Positions 52,042 to 60,050 of a stretch of 64,000 nt of DNA are shown here, piece by piece. Source of the DNA: DAOTXR01 sp034435375 (GTDB lineage: Bacteria; Chloroflexota; Anaerolineae; Aggregatilineales; UBA3940). The notes under the pieces are model-generated. The model did no database searches. It was not told where the DNA came from and saw only the letters and a program-made list of their open reading frames with translations. The stretch's first letter is position 1. Each line of letters opens with the position of its first letter. The position numbers and the translations under genes are program-made. The stretch covers positions 94,438 through 158,437 of the forward strand of contig DAOTXR010000044.1 of the NCBI GenBank assembly GCA_034435375.1. Reading direction: 5' to 3'.

Positions 52042-52131
52042 TATAATGGAGGTATAGCCCGTGCAGCCAAGAATGGCTGTCGCGTTTTCTAACCCTTCGA
52101 CCCACTATTCTCTCAGGAGGAGGTTTTTGTG
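52042..52131 (+). promoter_or_regulatory. Putative promoter of the second M24 gene and its ribosome-binding site
   Basis: TATAAT at 52042-52047 preceded by TTGTCA (52016-52021) with a 20-bp spacer, longer than optimal. AGGAGGAGG (about 52115) lies 8 bp before the ATG. Confidence 0.4.
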
Positions 52132-53337
52132 ATGGCCGTCTCTGCTGCGCAGTTACGGATCAGTGATGACGAGCACCGCCAGCGATGCGACCGACTGCTG
52201 GAACATGTCGAAGCGGCTGGCCTCCGTGGCGTGGTGTTGTTCGACCGCAGCTACATCCTGTACTATACCGGCTTTGCCTTTATCCCTACCGAGCGCCCCA
52301 TGGCGCTCGTCATAAACAGCCGAGGTGAGCGTGGCCTGTTCGTGCCTCGCTTGGAGGTCGAACATGCGCGTGCCAGTGCGCTCGTCGATCGTGTCGATCA
52401 CTATCTGGAGTATCCGGGTGATCTGCACCCCATGCAGGTGCTGGCCCGTATGTTAGGCGAGATGGGCATCAGGGGAGAGATTGGCGCAGACGATGATGGC
52501 TATCCGTGGGTTCTGGGCTATCAGGGACCAACCCTGTCTCAGCTGACCGGCGCGGTGATCCATACCGTCCGACCATTTGTCGAGGCCCAGATGATGATCA
52601 AGTCCTCTGCAGAGTTGGCCCTGATCCGCGAGAGCATCCGGTGGGGGAATCTAGCCCACACTTTGCTTCAGCGTTACACCGTCGTCGGCGCGACGGAGAC
52701 CGAGGTCAGCCAGCGGGCCAGCAACGAAGCCACCCGCGCCATGCTGGATGCCATCGGCCCGGTCTACCGCGCCCAGGCCTTGTATGGAGAAGGTGGAGCG
52801 GGCGCGGGCTATCGAGGGCAGATCGGGCGCAACTCTGCCATCCCGCACGCCCTGGCCAACAACATTGCCTTTCAGCCCGGTGACGTGCTCGTGACAGGGG
52901 CTGGAGCCACCGTGTGGGGCTACGAGTCGGAATTAGAGCGTACCATGTTTGTTGGCACCCCTAGCGATGAGCATCGACGCTTCTTTGACCATATGCTGGC
53001 GCTGCAAGAGGCTGCCTTTGGGGCCATGAGGCCCGGTGCGCGTTGTTCAGATGTAGATCGGACGGTCAGGGCTTACTTTGAACAGCATGATCTGACGCCC
53101 TACTGGAAGCACCACAGTGGACATGCCATTGGGTTGCGTTACCATGAAGGCCCATTCCTCGACAGCGGCGACCACACTGAGCTTAAGCCGGGGATGGTGT
53201 TTACCGTCGAACCGGGGTTGTACGTTCCTAACCTGGGCGGCTTCCGTCACTCAGACACAGTACGGATCACCGAGGATGGGATCGAGGTTATGACTTACTA
53301 TCCCCGCGACATCGCGAGCCTGACGATCCCAATATAG
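52132..53337 (+). CDS. M24 family (creatinase/prolidase-like) protein with degraded metal site
   Basis: It is 401 residues with both M24 domains. The C-terminal pita-bread fold is clear, but three of five metal ligands are changed: the first Asp is Gly and the second Glu in VLVTGAGATVWGYESELERT, and the Glu of the usual RIED is Ser in GGFRHSDTVRIT. His (HHSGHAIGLRYHEG) and one Glu (FTVEPGLYVP) remain. This resembles metal-free creatinase-like members rather than a working peptidase. ATG 52132 follows a strong AGGAGGAGG site. The natural substrate is unknown. Confidence 0.82.
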   Translation: MAVSAAQLRISDDEHRQRCDRLLEHVEAAGLRGVVLFDRSYILYYTGFAFIPTERPMALVINSRGERGLFVPRLEVEHARASALVDRVDHYLEYPGDLHPMQVLARMLGEMGIRGEIGADDDGYPWVLGYQGPTLSQLTGAVIHTVRPFVEAQMMIKSSAELALIRESIRWGNLAHTLLQRYTVVGATETEVSQRASNEATRAMLDAIGPVYRAQALYGEGGAGAGYRGQIGRNSAIPHALANNIAFQPGDVLVTGAGATVWGYESELERTMFVGTPSDEHRRFFDHMLALQEAAFGAMRPGARCSDVDRTVRAYFEQHDLTPYWKHHSGHAIGLRYHEGPFLDSGDHTELKPGMVFTVEPGLYVPNLGGFRHSDTVRITEDGIEVMTYYPRDIASLTIPI

Positions 53338-53341
53338 AACG

Positions 53342-53470
53342 GTCTCTATGGGGCATTTGACCCATTTATGACACTTATCAATCTGTAAGGTGCGGTATGT
53401 CACTATGGGTACTTGACCCATCGTGTCAGAATGCTAGAGAGACTGTATCTTGACCCCTTGGTCTATAGTG
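53342..53470 (+). promoter_or_regulatory. Repeated operator-like motifs upstream of the octaheme cytochrome gene
   Basis: Two inverted repeats share the half-site ACCCAT: ATGGGG-6 bp-ACCCAT (53348-53365) and ATGGGT-5 bp-ACCCAT (53405-53421). TTGACCC occurs three times (53357, 53413, 53450). TGACAC/GTGTCA copies are interleaved. The third TTGACC is followed by TATAGT, but spacing is not consensus, so the promoter is unresolved. Confidence 0.5.
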
Positions 53471-53489
53471 ACGCTCAGAGGTAAACTGG

Positions 53490-54527
53490 ATGAGGATCTT
53501 GCGCCCCATACGAATGCTCTCCACTGCTGCTGTTCTGGCTTGCGCCGTAGCCGGAGGTCTCGTCGGGCTGGCTCTAGCTGGCGGCGGCGAGGAAGTCTCG
53601 CCCGCGCCCAGTGGAAATCCTCCGGCGCAGCGAGGCGCTCCCACCAGCATCCAACGCTGCGGGGAATGCCACGCTGACATCGTGGCTGATTGGTCAGCAG
53701 GTCCCCACGCTTTGGCGTTCTCAGATCCGATCTTCCAGAGCGCTTGGGAGTCTCAAATCTTTTCTGGGATCTGTCTAGAGTGTCACACGACGGGCTACAG
53801 TCCGGCCACCGGGTTGTACAAGGAAGAGGGTGTCACCTGCGAAGCCTGCCACGGGGCTGTGCCCTCCCTTCACCCCACCGAACCGGCTAGCATCGATGAG
53901 GCTAATACCACCTGCTTCCGATGCCACACTGTCACACACGCCGAATTCCGTGCCAGTTTGCATGAACAGTCCGGCCTGAAGTGCACCAGTTGCCACTACT
54001 CACACACCAATGGGCTGCGCCTGAGGACCGAGATCGATCAGTGCTTGAATTGTCACGGCTACCAACTAAATGACTTCGCACATGCCTCCCACATCGAAAT
54101 TGGCCTCACCTGTCGCCAGTGCCACGGCTATGTCAGGCCCGGGTCCTATGTCAGTCGTGCCGATGGTCAGGCTCCCACCGGGCACGACTTCAGAGAGAAC
54201 GTGTCAGCTTGCTTGGACTGCCACGACGACATCCGGCTCTCGCCGGTGAACGGTGAAATCTCCGAAGAGAGCTTCTCAAGTGAGGAGACCAGCGCAGCCA
54301 TTTTGGCCGGTCAACAGGCTGCCCTGCGCGTCACTGAGCTGGAAGCCGAGGTGCAGACGCTGGAGGCTGAACGGCGCAACCAGGTCACAATGAATATCAT
54401 CCAGGGATCGGCGGGCGGGTTGCTCGTGGGTGGGATCGCAGTTTGGCTGCTGGCGCGTCGCAAGGGAATCAACGGCAACAACCAGACCAATGGTAAAAAG
54501 GTCGACGAGGCAGAAGATGGAAGATAA
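53490..54527 (+). CDS. Octaheme c-type cytochrome, membrane-anchored
   Basis: It is 345 residues with an export signal (LSTAAVLACAVAGGLVGLALAG). Eight CxxCH sites are countable: CGECH, CLECH, CEACH, CFRCH, CTSCH, CLNCH, CRQCH and CLDCH, all within residues 55-245. A coiled-coil stretch (ALRVTELEAEVQTLEAERR) leads to a C-terminal membrane segment (GSAGGLLVGGIAVWLLARRK), so the hemes face outward. ATG 53490 has AGAGG upstream. It overlaps the FeS gene. It probably moves electrons between an outside partner and the FeS/NrfD pair; the catalytic activity is unknown. Confidence 0.9.
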   Translation: MRILRPIRMLSTAAVLACAVAGGLVGLALAGGGEEVSPAPSGNPPAQRGAPTSIQRCGECHADIVADWSAGPHALAFSDPIFQSAWESQIFSGICLECHTTGYSPATGLYKEEGVTCEACHGAVPSLHPTEPASIDEANTTCFRCHTVTHAEFRASLHEQSGLKCTSCHYSHTNGLRLRTEIDQCLNCHGYQLNDFAHASHIEIGLTCRQCHGYVRPGSYVSRADGQAPTGHDFRENVSACLDCHDDIRLSPVNGEISEESFSSEETSAAILAGQQAALRVTELEAEVQTLEAERRNQVTMNIIQGSAGGLLVGGIAVWLLARRKGINGNNQTNGKKVDEAEDGR

Positions 54528-55317
54528 TAGCACTGCCATCAGCCGCCGTAAATTTATTGGCCTGTTGGGAGCAGCCGGCTTCACGGCGGCGGTCGCCGGA
54601 GCGGTGCTGGAGCCTCTGGCAGGTCGCTCCACAGCCAGCGCCAGCAGTGGAGAGGGTACGGAAAGCGAACATCGCTGGGTGATGGTCATTGACCTCTCTA
54701 AGTGCATTGGCTGTCGATACTGTGTCTATGCTTGCCAGGCGATCAACGACACTGCCGATGACATGCTGTGGAACGTCTACCTGCCCGACAGGACTCAGAC
54801 CGGCCAGTTGTTTCACATGACTCGCCCCTGTCTGCACTGTCAGAATGCGCCCTGCGCGGCTGTTTGCCCGGTGAGCGCCACCTATCAGCGAGGGGATGGT
54901 CTGGTTGTAATGGACTATGATCGCTGCATTGGCTGCCGATACTGCATGGTGGCCTGCCCCTATGACGTGCGGCGTTTCAACTGGTCGGCGCGCACCGATC
55001 AAAATCTGCGCGTACCTGAGTGGGGTGAGGCGGAGGTCGAACGTCGCCCGCGCGGCGTGGTTGAGAAGTGTACCTTCTGCATCCATCGTCTTGACCGAGG
55101 GCTGGAGGCCGGGCTGACCCCCGGCGTGAACCGGGCGGCCACCCCCGCCTGTGTGAATATCTGTCCGGTCGGCGCTCGCAAGTTCGGCGACCTGAAGAAC
55201 CCCGACTCTGAGGTTGCTCGTATTATCGCGACTACACCCACCTTCCGTCTGCGAGAAGAGTTGGGCACCGAGCCGAACGTCTATTACATTCCTTCCGAGG
55301 GGATGATAGCCACATGA
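54517..55317 (+). CDS. Tat-exported 4Fe-4S ferredoxin-type subunit (NrfC/HybA-like)
   Basis: It is 266 residues from ATG 54517 (MEDNSTAISRRKFIG), with a GAGG site and 11-bp overlap with the cytochrome gene. The twin-arginine signal SRRKFIGLLGAAGFTAAVAGAVLEPLAG is clear. Cys clusters for four [4Fe-4S] centres are KCIGCRYCVYAC, PCLHCQNAPCAAVCP, RCIGCRYCMVACP and KCTFCIHR...ACVNICP. It would carry electrons between the octaheme protein and the NrfD-like membrane subunit. A start at 54430 is open but would place the signal 29 residues in. Confidence 0.93.
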   Translation: MEDNSTAISRRKFIGLLGAAGFTAAVAGAVLEPLAGRSTASASSGEGTESEHRWVMVIDLSKCIGCRYCVYACQAINDTADDMLWNVYLPDRTQTGQLFHMTRPCLHCQNAPCAAVCPVSATYQRGDGLVVMDYDRCIGCRYCMVACPYDVRRFNWSARTDQNLRVPEWGEAEVERRPRGVVEKCTFCIHRLDRGLEAGLTPGVNRAATPACVNICPVGARKFGDLKNPDSEVARIIATTPTFRLREELGTEPNVYYIPSEGMIAT

Positions 55318-56561
55318 CTGCCACAGCCACAACTCTTAGACCATCCGGCGACCGCGCTCCGTTGCGCCTCGGTATGAAGATTTGGTTGGGCATACTCGCC
55401 GTGTTGATGGCATGGGGAGTCGTGTCTGGGGTCATCGTCTTTGCCAGAGGGCTGGGGATGACGGGCTTGACCAATACCATCCCCTGGGGCCTGTGGATCG
55501 CGCTCGACCTGTCCGCGATCAGCCTAGGGGCGGGCGCTTTCATCATGTCTGCTGTGGTCTACCTGCTGAACCTCAAGCGGTTTGTAGGCGTGGCCCGTAT
55601 CTCGGTGTTGGGCGGCTTCTTGGGCTACACTTCGGCCATGCTGGCGCTGGCGCTCGACATTGGCCGCCCCGATCGCTTCTGGCACCCCCTGATTTTCTGG
55701 AATGTCCACTCGGTGCTGTGGGAGATCACCATGTGTGTGGTCTTCTACTTTGCTGTGCTGGCCCTGGAGATGGCTATTCCTCTGTTCGAGAGTCGCCTGT
55801 TTGCCTGGTGGCCTGCTGCACCAAAGGTGGGGCGCTTCTTCCATAAACTGACGCCGATCTTCGCTGTCATAGGGCTTGGCCTGTCGCTTCTCCACCAGTC
55901 CTCTCTGGGCGCCACCTACGGCATCGTCGCGGCCCGCCCCTTGTGGTACAACCCAGCCATGCCCGTGCTGTTCATCCTCTCAGCAGCGGGAGGAGGGCTC
56001 TCGGCCACCTTGCTCGTCACGCTTGTAGTCAGCCACCTGAGAGGGAGGTATGTTGTCAAACGAGAAGTGCTGCGCGACGTGGCCATCATCGCCGGGGCAG
56101 CGCTGACCTTCTACGTGTATCTCAAGTTGTGGAACTGGGCTTCCACGTCCTACTATAGCAGCCTACCTGCACGCGAGGCAGGCCTGGGCCTGCTTCACCA
56201 GACCTCTCCCTACGGTGCAACGTTCTGGTGGGTCGAGGTGCTGCTGGGGGCTGTTGTGCCGATAATCATCTTTTTTGTCCCCCGCTTCCATAAGAATGAC
56301 TTTTTGGTCATGCTGGCCTGTGCGTTGACCATCGCCGGGGTGGTGATGCTGCGCTGGAACACGACCATTTCTGGCCTCGTGGTGCCGTTAGACTGGTCGC
56401 CGGGGACTGCTTTCGTGTTTGCGCGCCAGATCTACTTCCCAACTTTTGTTGAGTTTGGAGCCTTCTTTGGCATCATCGGTTATGCGCTGATGGGACTGAC
56501 GCTCGGCGTGCGTTTTCTGCCCATCTATCCCACCGAGGAAGAGATGGAAGCCCACCACTAG
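55314..56561 (+). CDS. NrfD/PsrC/HybB-like membrane subunit
   Basis: Quinone-interacting integral membrane protein of 415 residues with about ten hydrophobic segments, joined by an ATGA overlap to the FeS subunit. Landmarks are WGLWIALDLSAISLGAGAFIMSAVVYLLNLKRF, LDIGRPDRFWHPLIFWNVHSVLWEITMCVVFYF and FVPRFHKNDFLVMLACALTIAGVVMLRWN. The Asp/Glu around the first segments probably take part in menaquinol binding. It completes a cytochrome/FeS/NrfD unit lacking any molybdopterin or nickel catalytic subunit. A terminator follows. Confidence 0.92.
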   Translation: MTATATTLRPSGDRAPLRLGMKIWLGILAVLMAWGVVSGVIVFARGLGMTGLTNTIPWGLWIALDLSAISLGAGAFIMSAVVYLLNLKRFVGVARISVLGGFLGYTSAMLALALDIGRPDRFWHPLIFWNVHSVLWEITMCVVFYFAVLALEMAIPLFESRLFAWWPAAPKVGRFFHKLTPIFAVIGLGLSLLHQSSLGATYGIVAARPLWYNPAMPVLFILSAAGGGLSATLLVTLVVSHLRGRYVVKREVLRDVAIIAGAALTFYVYLKLWNWASTSYYSSLPAREAGLGLLHQTSPYGATFWWVEVLLGAVVPIIIFFVPRFHKNDFLVMLACALTIAGVVMLRWNTTISGLVVPLDWSPGTAFVFARQIYFPTFVEFGAFFGIIGYALMGLTLGVRFLPIYPTEEEMEAHH

Positions 56562-56595
56562 CCCCCTACCCCCTACCGATCAGACGCGCCAGATG

Positions 56596-56627
56596 CAAAG
56601 TCGCTGACGTTTTTGTCAGCGGCTTTG
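56596..56627 (+). terminator. Terminator after the NrfD operon
   Basis: CAAAGTCGCTGAC-GTTTTT-GTCAGCGGCTTTG, about 12 paired bases with one mismatch, then TTCCTTATT. It lies just after the NrfD stop and before the convergent sigma-factor gene. Confidence 0.6.
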
Positions 56628-56659
56628 TTCCTTATTCCCTCATTCGTCGGCAGCGTAGC

Positions 56660-57241
56660 CTAAGCTCCTTCCGGAGCGAAGACCCAGCCTGGAGTGATGC
56701 CAGCCATGAATTGGTTGGCGAGCATCTGGCGGGCGCGGAATAGCCGCGACTTGACAGTCCCTTCCCGCGTCCCCAGCATGGCAGCAATCTCCGTGCACGA
56801 CAGGCCATGCCAGTAGTGCAACACAATGACAATCCGATGGGCTGGCGATAGGTTGTCGAGCATGTTCTGGAGTGTTGCACTGCGCTCATTTCTGGCCGCG
56901 GCTTCTTCCGGGTTGGGCTCCCTACTGGTCAGCGCCGGATGGGCAGGGAAGAGGCTCTCGATGGAGAGGGTGATTGCCCGCCGGCGGCGGATGCGGTCGA
57001 TGCAATGATTGGATGCGATCGACAGCACCCAGGTCTTGAAGGGTCGCTCTGGATCGTAACGGTGCAGATGGCAGTAAACCCTCAGAAACACTTCCTGTGT
57101 GGCATCTTCAGCTTCAAAGCCATCCCCCAACATGCGATAAGCCAGATTGTAGACCACGCTCTCGTAACGTTCAACCAACTCGGTGAAAGACTGGTGATCC
57201 CCTTTCAGCACCCGGTTGATCAGTTCACGATCCTCAGCCAC
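56660..57241 (-). CDS. ECF RNA polymerase sigma factor
   Basis: It is 193 residues. Region 2 is FTELVERYESVVYNLAYRMLGDGFEAEDATQEVFLRVY...PFKTWVLSIASNHCIDRIRRRR; region 4 is LSPAHRIVIVLHYWHGLSCTEIAAMLGTREGTVKSRLFRARQML. Together these identify an ECF (group 4) sigma factor. No anti-sigma gene is adjacent on either side; the short C-terminal tail does not look like a sensor domain. Regulation must come from elsewhere. Confidence 0.92.
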   Translation of the reverse strand: MAEDRELINRVLKGDHQSFTELVERYESVVYNLAYRMLGDGFEAEDATQEVFLRVYCHLHRYDPERPFKTWVLSIASNHCIDRIRRRRAITLSIESLFPAHPALTSREPNPEEAAARNERSATLQNMLDNLSPAHRIVIVLHYWHGLSCTEIAAMLGTREGTVKSRLFRARQMLANQFMAGITPGWVFAPEGA

Positions 57242-57321
57242 ATCATGCCTGCCTTCTGCCCTCTGGCGCAGAGTCGCGATCTTGAAGTGTCGCCCATGTT
57301 GTCGTCAGCCTGAAGCATAGA

Positions 57322-57358
57322 ACAAAACCTCCCCAGATGCGCCCGGCATCTGGGGAGA
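57322..57358 (-). terminator. Terminator after the response regulator
   Basis: Minus strand CTCCCCAGATG-CCGGGCG-CATCTGGGGAG, perfect 11-bp stem, then GTTTTGTTC. It lies after the LuxR-type regulator stop and ahead of the sigma-factor gene. Confidence 0.8.
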
Positions 57359-57393
57359 TCGAAGGCTGGACAAGTGTCGGGGCTTGGTCCTGG

Positions 57394-58038
57394 TCACTCG
57401 ACTAGGTGGCTTTGCAGAGCCAGCGCCACTGCTTCGGTGCGGCTGGACACACCAAGCTTGGCCAGGATGCTGCTGACGTGGAACTTTACCGTCGAGCGAC
57501 TGACCACTAGTTGATTGGCAATCTCGGGGTTGCTCAGCCCTTCCACCATGAGCTTGAGGACCTCTACTTCGCGGGAGGTGAGATCGTAACCGGGAGGCAG
57601 CGGTCGGGTGGCAGCGTGAATGAGCGCCTGAGCTGCCTCTGGGGCCAGTGTCGACCGACCAGCGTGTGCAGCCCGGATGGCGTCGGCCAGCTCGTCTGCC
57701 GAGATGTTCTTGAGCAGGTAACTGATCGCCCCAGCCTGAAGCGCCGATTGGACCAGGTCTTCTTCCGGGAAGCTGGTTAGGGCTACCACCTGGATGTGTG
57801 GATGCTTCTCACGAATCCTGTGGGTGGCAGTCGCCCCATCCATTTCCGGCATAACCAGATCCATGAGCACCACATCCGGCCTGAGTTCGTCACATAGACG
57901 CAGGGCCTCAAGACCGCTGGCTGCCTGGCCCACTAGCTCAAGATCGTCGACCGTCATCAGGAACGCCCCTAACCCACTCCGGACTACGGCGTGGTCGTCT
58001 ACAATAACAACGCGAATGCGGTCGGATGTGTCAGGCAT
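57394..58038 (-). CDS. NarL/LuxR-type response regulator
   Basis: It is 214 residues from ATG 58038 (GGAGAGGACAGC upstream). The receiver domain has VVIVDDHAVVRSGL, phospho-Asp in DVVLMDLVMPEMDG, and the Lys in ISYLLKNISADEL. The C-terminal LuxR helix-turn-helix is LTSREVEVLKLMVEGLSNPEIANQLVVSRSTVKFHVSSILAKLGVSSRTEAVALAL. It is a DNA-binding two-component regulator; no histidine kinase is in the window. Confidence 0.95.
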   Translation of the reverse strand: MPDTSDRIRVVIVDDHAVVRSGLGAFLMTVDDLELVGQAASGLEALRLCDELRPDVVLMDLVMPEMDGATATHRIREKHPHIQVVALTSFPEEDLVQSALQAGAISYLLKNISADELADAIRAAHAGRSTLAPEAAQALIHAATRPLPPGYDLTSREVEVLKLMVEGLSNPEIANQLVVSRSTVKFHVSSILAKLGVSSRTEAVALALQSHLVE

Positions 58039-58071
58039 GACGCTGTCCTCTCCTAGGCTGTCGCCTCCTTG

Positions 58072-58099
58072 TTGACGGAGGGGTCCATCACGATATAAT
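58072..58099 (+). promoter_or_regulatory. Promoter of tRNA-Lys
   Basis: -35 TTGACG (58072-58077), 16-bp spacer, perfect -10 TATAAT (58094-58099), 27 bp before the tRNA. Confidence 0.8.
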
Positions 58100-58126
58100 A
58101 AGGACGGCTTACAATCCACCCTCAAT

Positions 58127-58199
<73 letters not shown>

Positions 58200-58432
58200 C
58201 CTGAGCAGCCACATCCCGAACCGCATGGTGTAGCGGTCGAACAGTTTCTCGCCATGTTGCGCTTTGAGCAGCTCAGCAGGCTGGCAGAACTGGGCACCGA
58301 CCTACAGAAAGGCGGTTGGGGATGAATGCTTTTTATCTTCAGGATACTGATGCCATAGGTGCAGCATCAGAGGAAGTTTCATGCTCAATGTTTCTCGTTT
58401 AGAATAGACTGCTCCAGCACACATCCGTTAGC

Positions 58433-59395
58433 TCACCGCTCTGCATTCTTCTCAGAAATATTGATTTTGTCCCTGACAATGTAGAGTGGGCGTCGGCGGG
58501 ATTCGTCCAGGGTCCGCCATATGTACTCTCCTATCATGCCAGAGACAAGCAGTTGTATCCCACTCAGGAACAGGATAGTGGCCATCAACGTGGGCCAACC
58601 AGATACCGTCACGCCGGAAATCAGTGACTTTACAACAACAAACAGCCCGTATAAGAAGCTCAATCCGGCAATGGCCAACCCGAACATCGAAACCAGTTGG
58701 ATTGGCGCATAGGAAAACGATACGAACGAGTCGATGGCCAGCTTGATCTTCTTCGCCAGCGTCCAGCGCGAGCGGCCAGACAGGCGTTGCCCCTGCTCAT
58801 AGACGACATATCCTTGTCTAAAGCCCACCCATGTCAGCAAGCCGATGATCGTTCGATTGCGTTCCGGGATAGTCCGGATGACGTCCAGCACCCGGCGGTC
58901 GATCAGCACGAAGCCGCCGCCAACATCCTCACGCGCATACTCAGCCAAGCCAAACTGCCTGAATAGCAAATGAAAAACCTTCGAGGCTAGGCGACTAGGC
59001 AGCGACTCCCGGCGGTGGCGGCGTATTCCCCATACAATCTCATACCCCTCAGCCCACCTATCTACGAAAGCTGGCACCATTTCGGGAGGCTCTTCCAGAT
59101 CAGCCGTGATCACCAGGGCCGCATCGCCGTTGGCGTGTTCCAAGCCAGCGGTGATCGCCACGTGGCTGCCAAAATTGCGCGAGAAACAGAGCACCTTGAC
59201 ACGCGGGTCGGAGCTGGCCAGCGCCGCCACACGCTGAAAGGTGCCATCGGAGCTGCCATCGTCCACCACGATGATTTCCCACACGCAGCCCAACCCATCC
59301 AAGACCTCCTGCACCCCCGCCACGGCCGCCCCGATGTTGGCCTCTTCATTGAAGGCGGGGATGACGATGGAGAGAAACCTCTGGTTGTCCTTCAC
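58433..59395 (-). CDS. Polyprenyl-phosphate glycosyltransferase (GT2, DPM1/ArnC-like)
   Basis: It is 320 residues. The GT2 domain has LSIVIPAFNEEANIGAAV, VWEIIVVDDGSSDGTFQRV and AALVITADLEEPPEMVPAF; two C-terminal membrane segments (LVSMFGLAIAGLSFLYGLFVVV and LMATILFLSGIQLLVSGMIGEYIW) match GtrB/ArnC-type transferases that charge undecaprenyl phosphate with a sugar. It ends the minus-strand cluster and overlaps the acyltransferase by ATGA. Donor sugar unknown. Confidence 0.9.
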   Translation of the reverse strand: MKDNQRFLSIVIPAFNEEANIGAAVAGVQEVLDGLGCVWEIIVVDDGSSDGTFQRVAALASSDPRVKVLCFSRNFGSHVAITAGLEHANGDAALVITADLEEPPEMVPAFVDRWAEGYEIVWGIRRHRRESLPSRLASKVFHLLFRQFGLAEYAREDVGGGFVLIDRRVLDVIRTIPERNRTIIGLLTWVGFRQGYVVYEQGQRLSGRSRWTLAKKIKLAIDSFVSFSYAPIQLVSMFGLAIAGLSFLYGLFVVVKSLISGVTVSGWPTLMATILFLSGIQLLVSGMIGEYIWRTLDESRRRPLYIVRDKINISEKNAER

Positions 59396-59940
59396 GACGA
59401 GACCTCACCACCTTCTCCACGATAATGCAGCAAACGGGCCGGCACACCTGCCACGACGCTATAGGGTGGTGTGGACCTGCTGACCACCGCTCCCGCCCCG
59501 ACTTGAGTGCCACGCCCCACCACAACCCCAGGGAGGATAATGGCTCCAACCCCAATGTCGCAGTCATCTTCGATCACCACCTTTTCAAAGATGATGTCGG
59601 TCTTGATGATTGGGATGCGGATGTCGTCGCCCCGATGATATGAGGTCAGAATCCGCACGCTGGGGCCGATTCCTACGCAGCGTCCAATTTCGATACCTCC
59701 ACCACTGTGCAGGAAGCACATCTGCCCGATCCAGGTACCATCGCCGATGATCATGCGGTTGCGATGATAACCTTTGAGGATTGTGTAGTGTCCGATGTAC
59801 ACATGGTCGCCGATCTCAATATTTTCAGGGTGGATTACCATGACGCCTGGCTCAAACACGACTCCCTCACCGAGCCGGGCAAAGTCCTCTCTTTTGAACT
59901 CGCCTGAACCGTGGCTCGTATATCCCCCCCTGTCGGTCAT
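59392..59940 (-). CDS. Left-handed beta-helix acyltransferase
   Basis: It is 182 residues from ATG 59940 (MTDRGGYTS), with GCGAGG upstream. Hexapeptide-repeat run such as IEIGDHVYIGHYTILKG, MIIGDGTWIGQMCFLHSGGGIEIGRCVGIGP, VVIEDDCDIGVGAIILPGVVVGRGTQVGAGAVVSRSTPPYSVVAGVPARLL identifies the LbH/WbbJ acetyltransferase family. It probably O-acetylates a sugar in the polysaccharide. The stop overlaps the start of the glycosyltransferase gene. Confidence 0.9.
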   Translation of the reverse strand: MTDRGGYTSHGSGEFKREDFARLGEGVVFEPGVMVIHPENIEIGDHVYIGHYTILKGYHRNRMIIGDGTWIGQMCFLHSGGGIEIGRCVGIGPSVRILTSYHRGDDIRIPIIKTDIIFEKVVIEDDCDIGVGAIILPGVVVGRGTQVGAGAVVSRSTPPYSVVAGVPARLLHYRGEGGEVSS

Positions 59941-60050
59941 AGCTGAACCTCGCAAGATAGTGGAACCAGTCAAGGAAAACAGGCCCTCGCCCCACGTGGG
60001 CGAATAGCCACACGGTCAGGCCCCGGCGGAGACTCCCAGTATGACGCCGG

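Noticed and set aside
54469..55332. 287-codon minus-strand frame opposite the FeS subunit
   Set aside because: Antisense of the cysteine-rich Tat-exported protein, whose clusters are unmistakable on the plus strand.
58200..58432. Intergenic stretch after tRNA-Lys
   Set aside because: About 230 bp with no reading frame of interest, hairpin or repeat that I could support.
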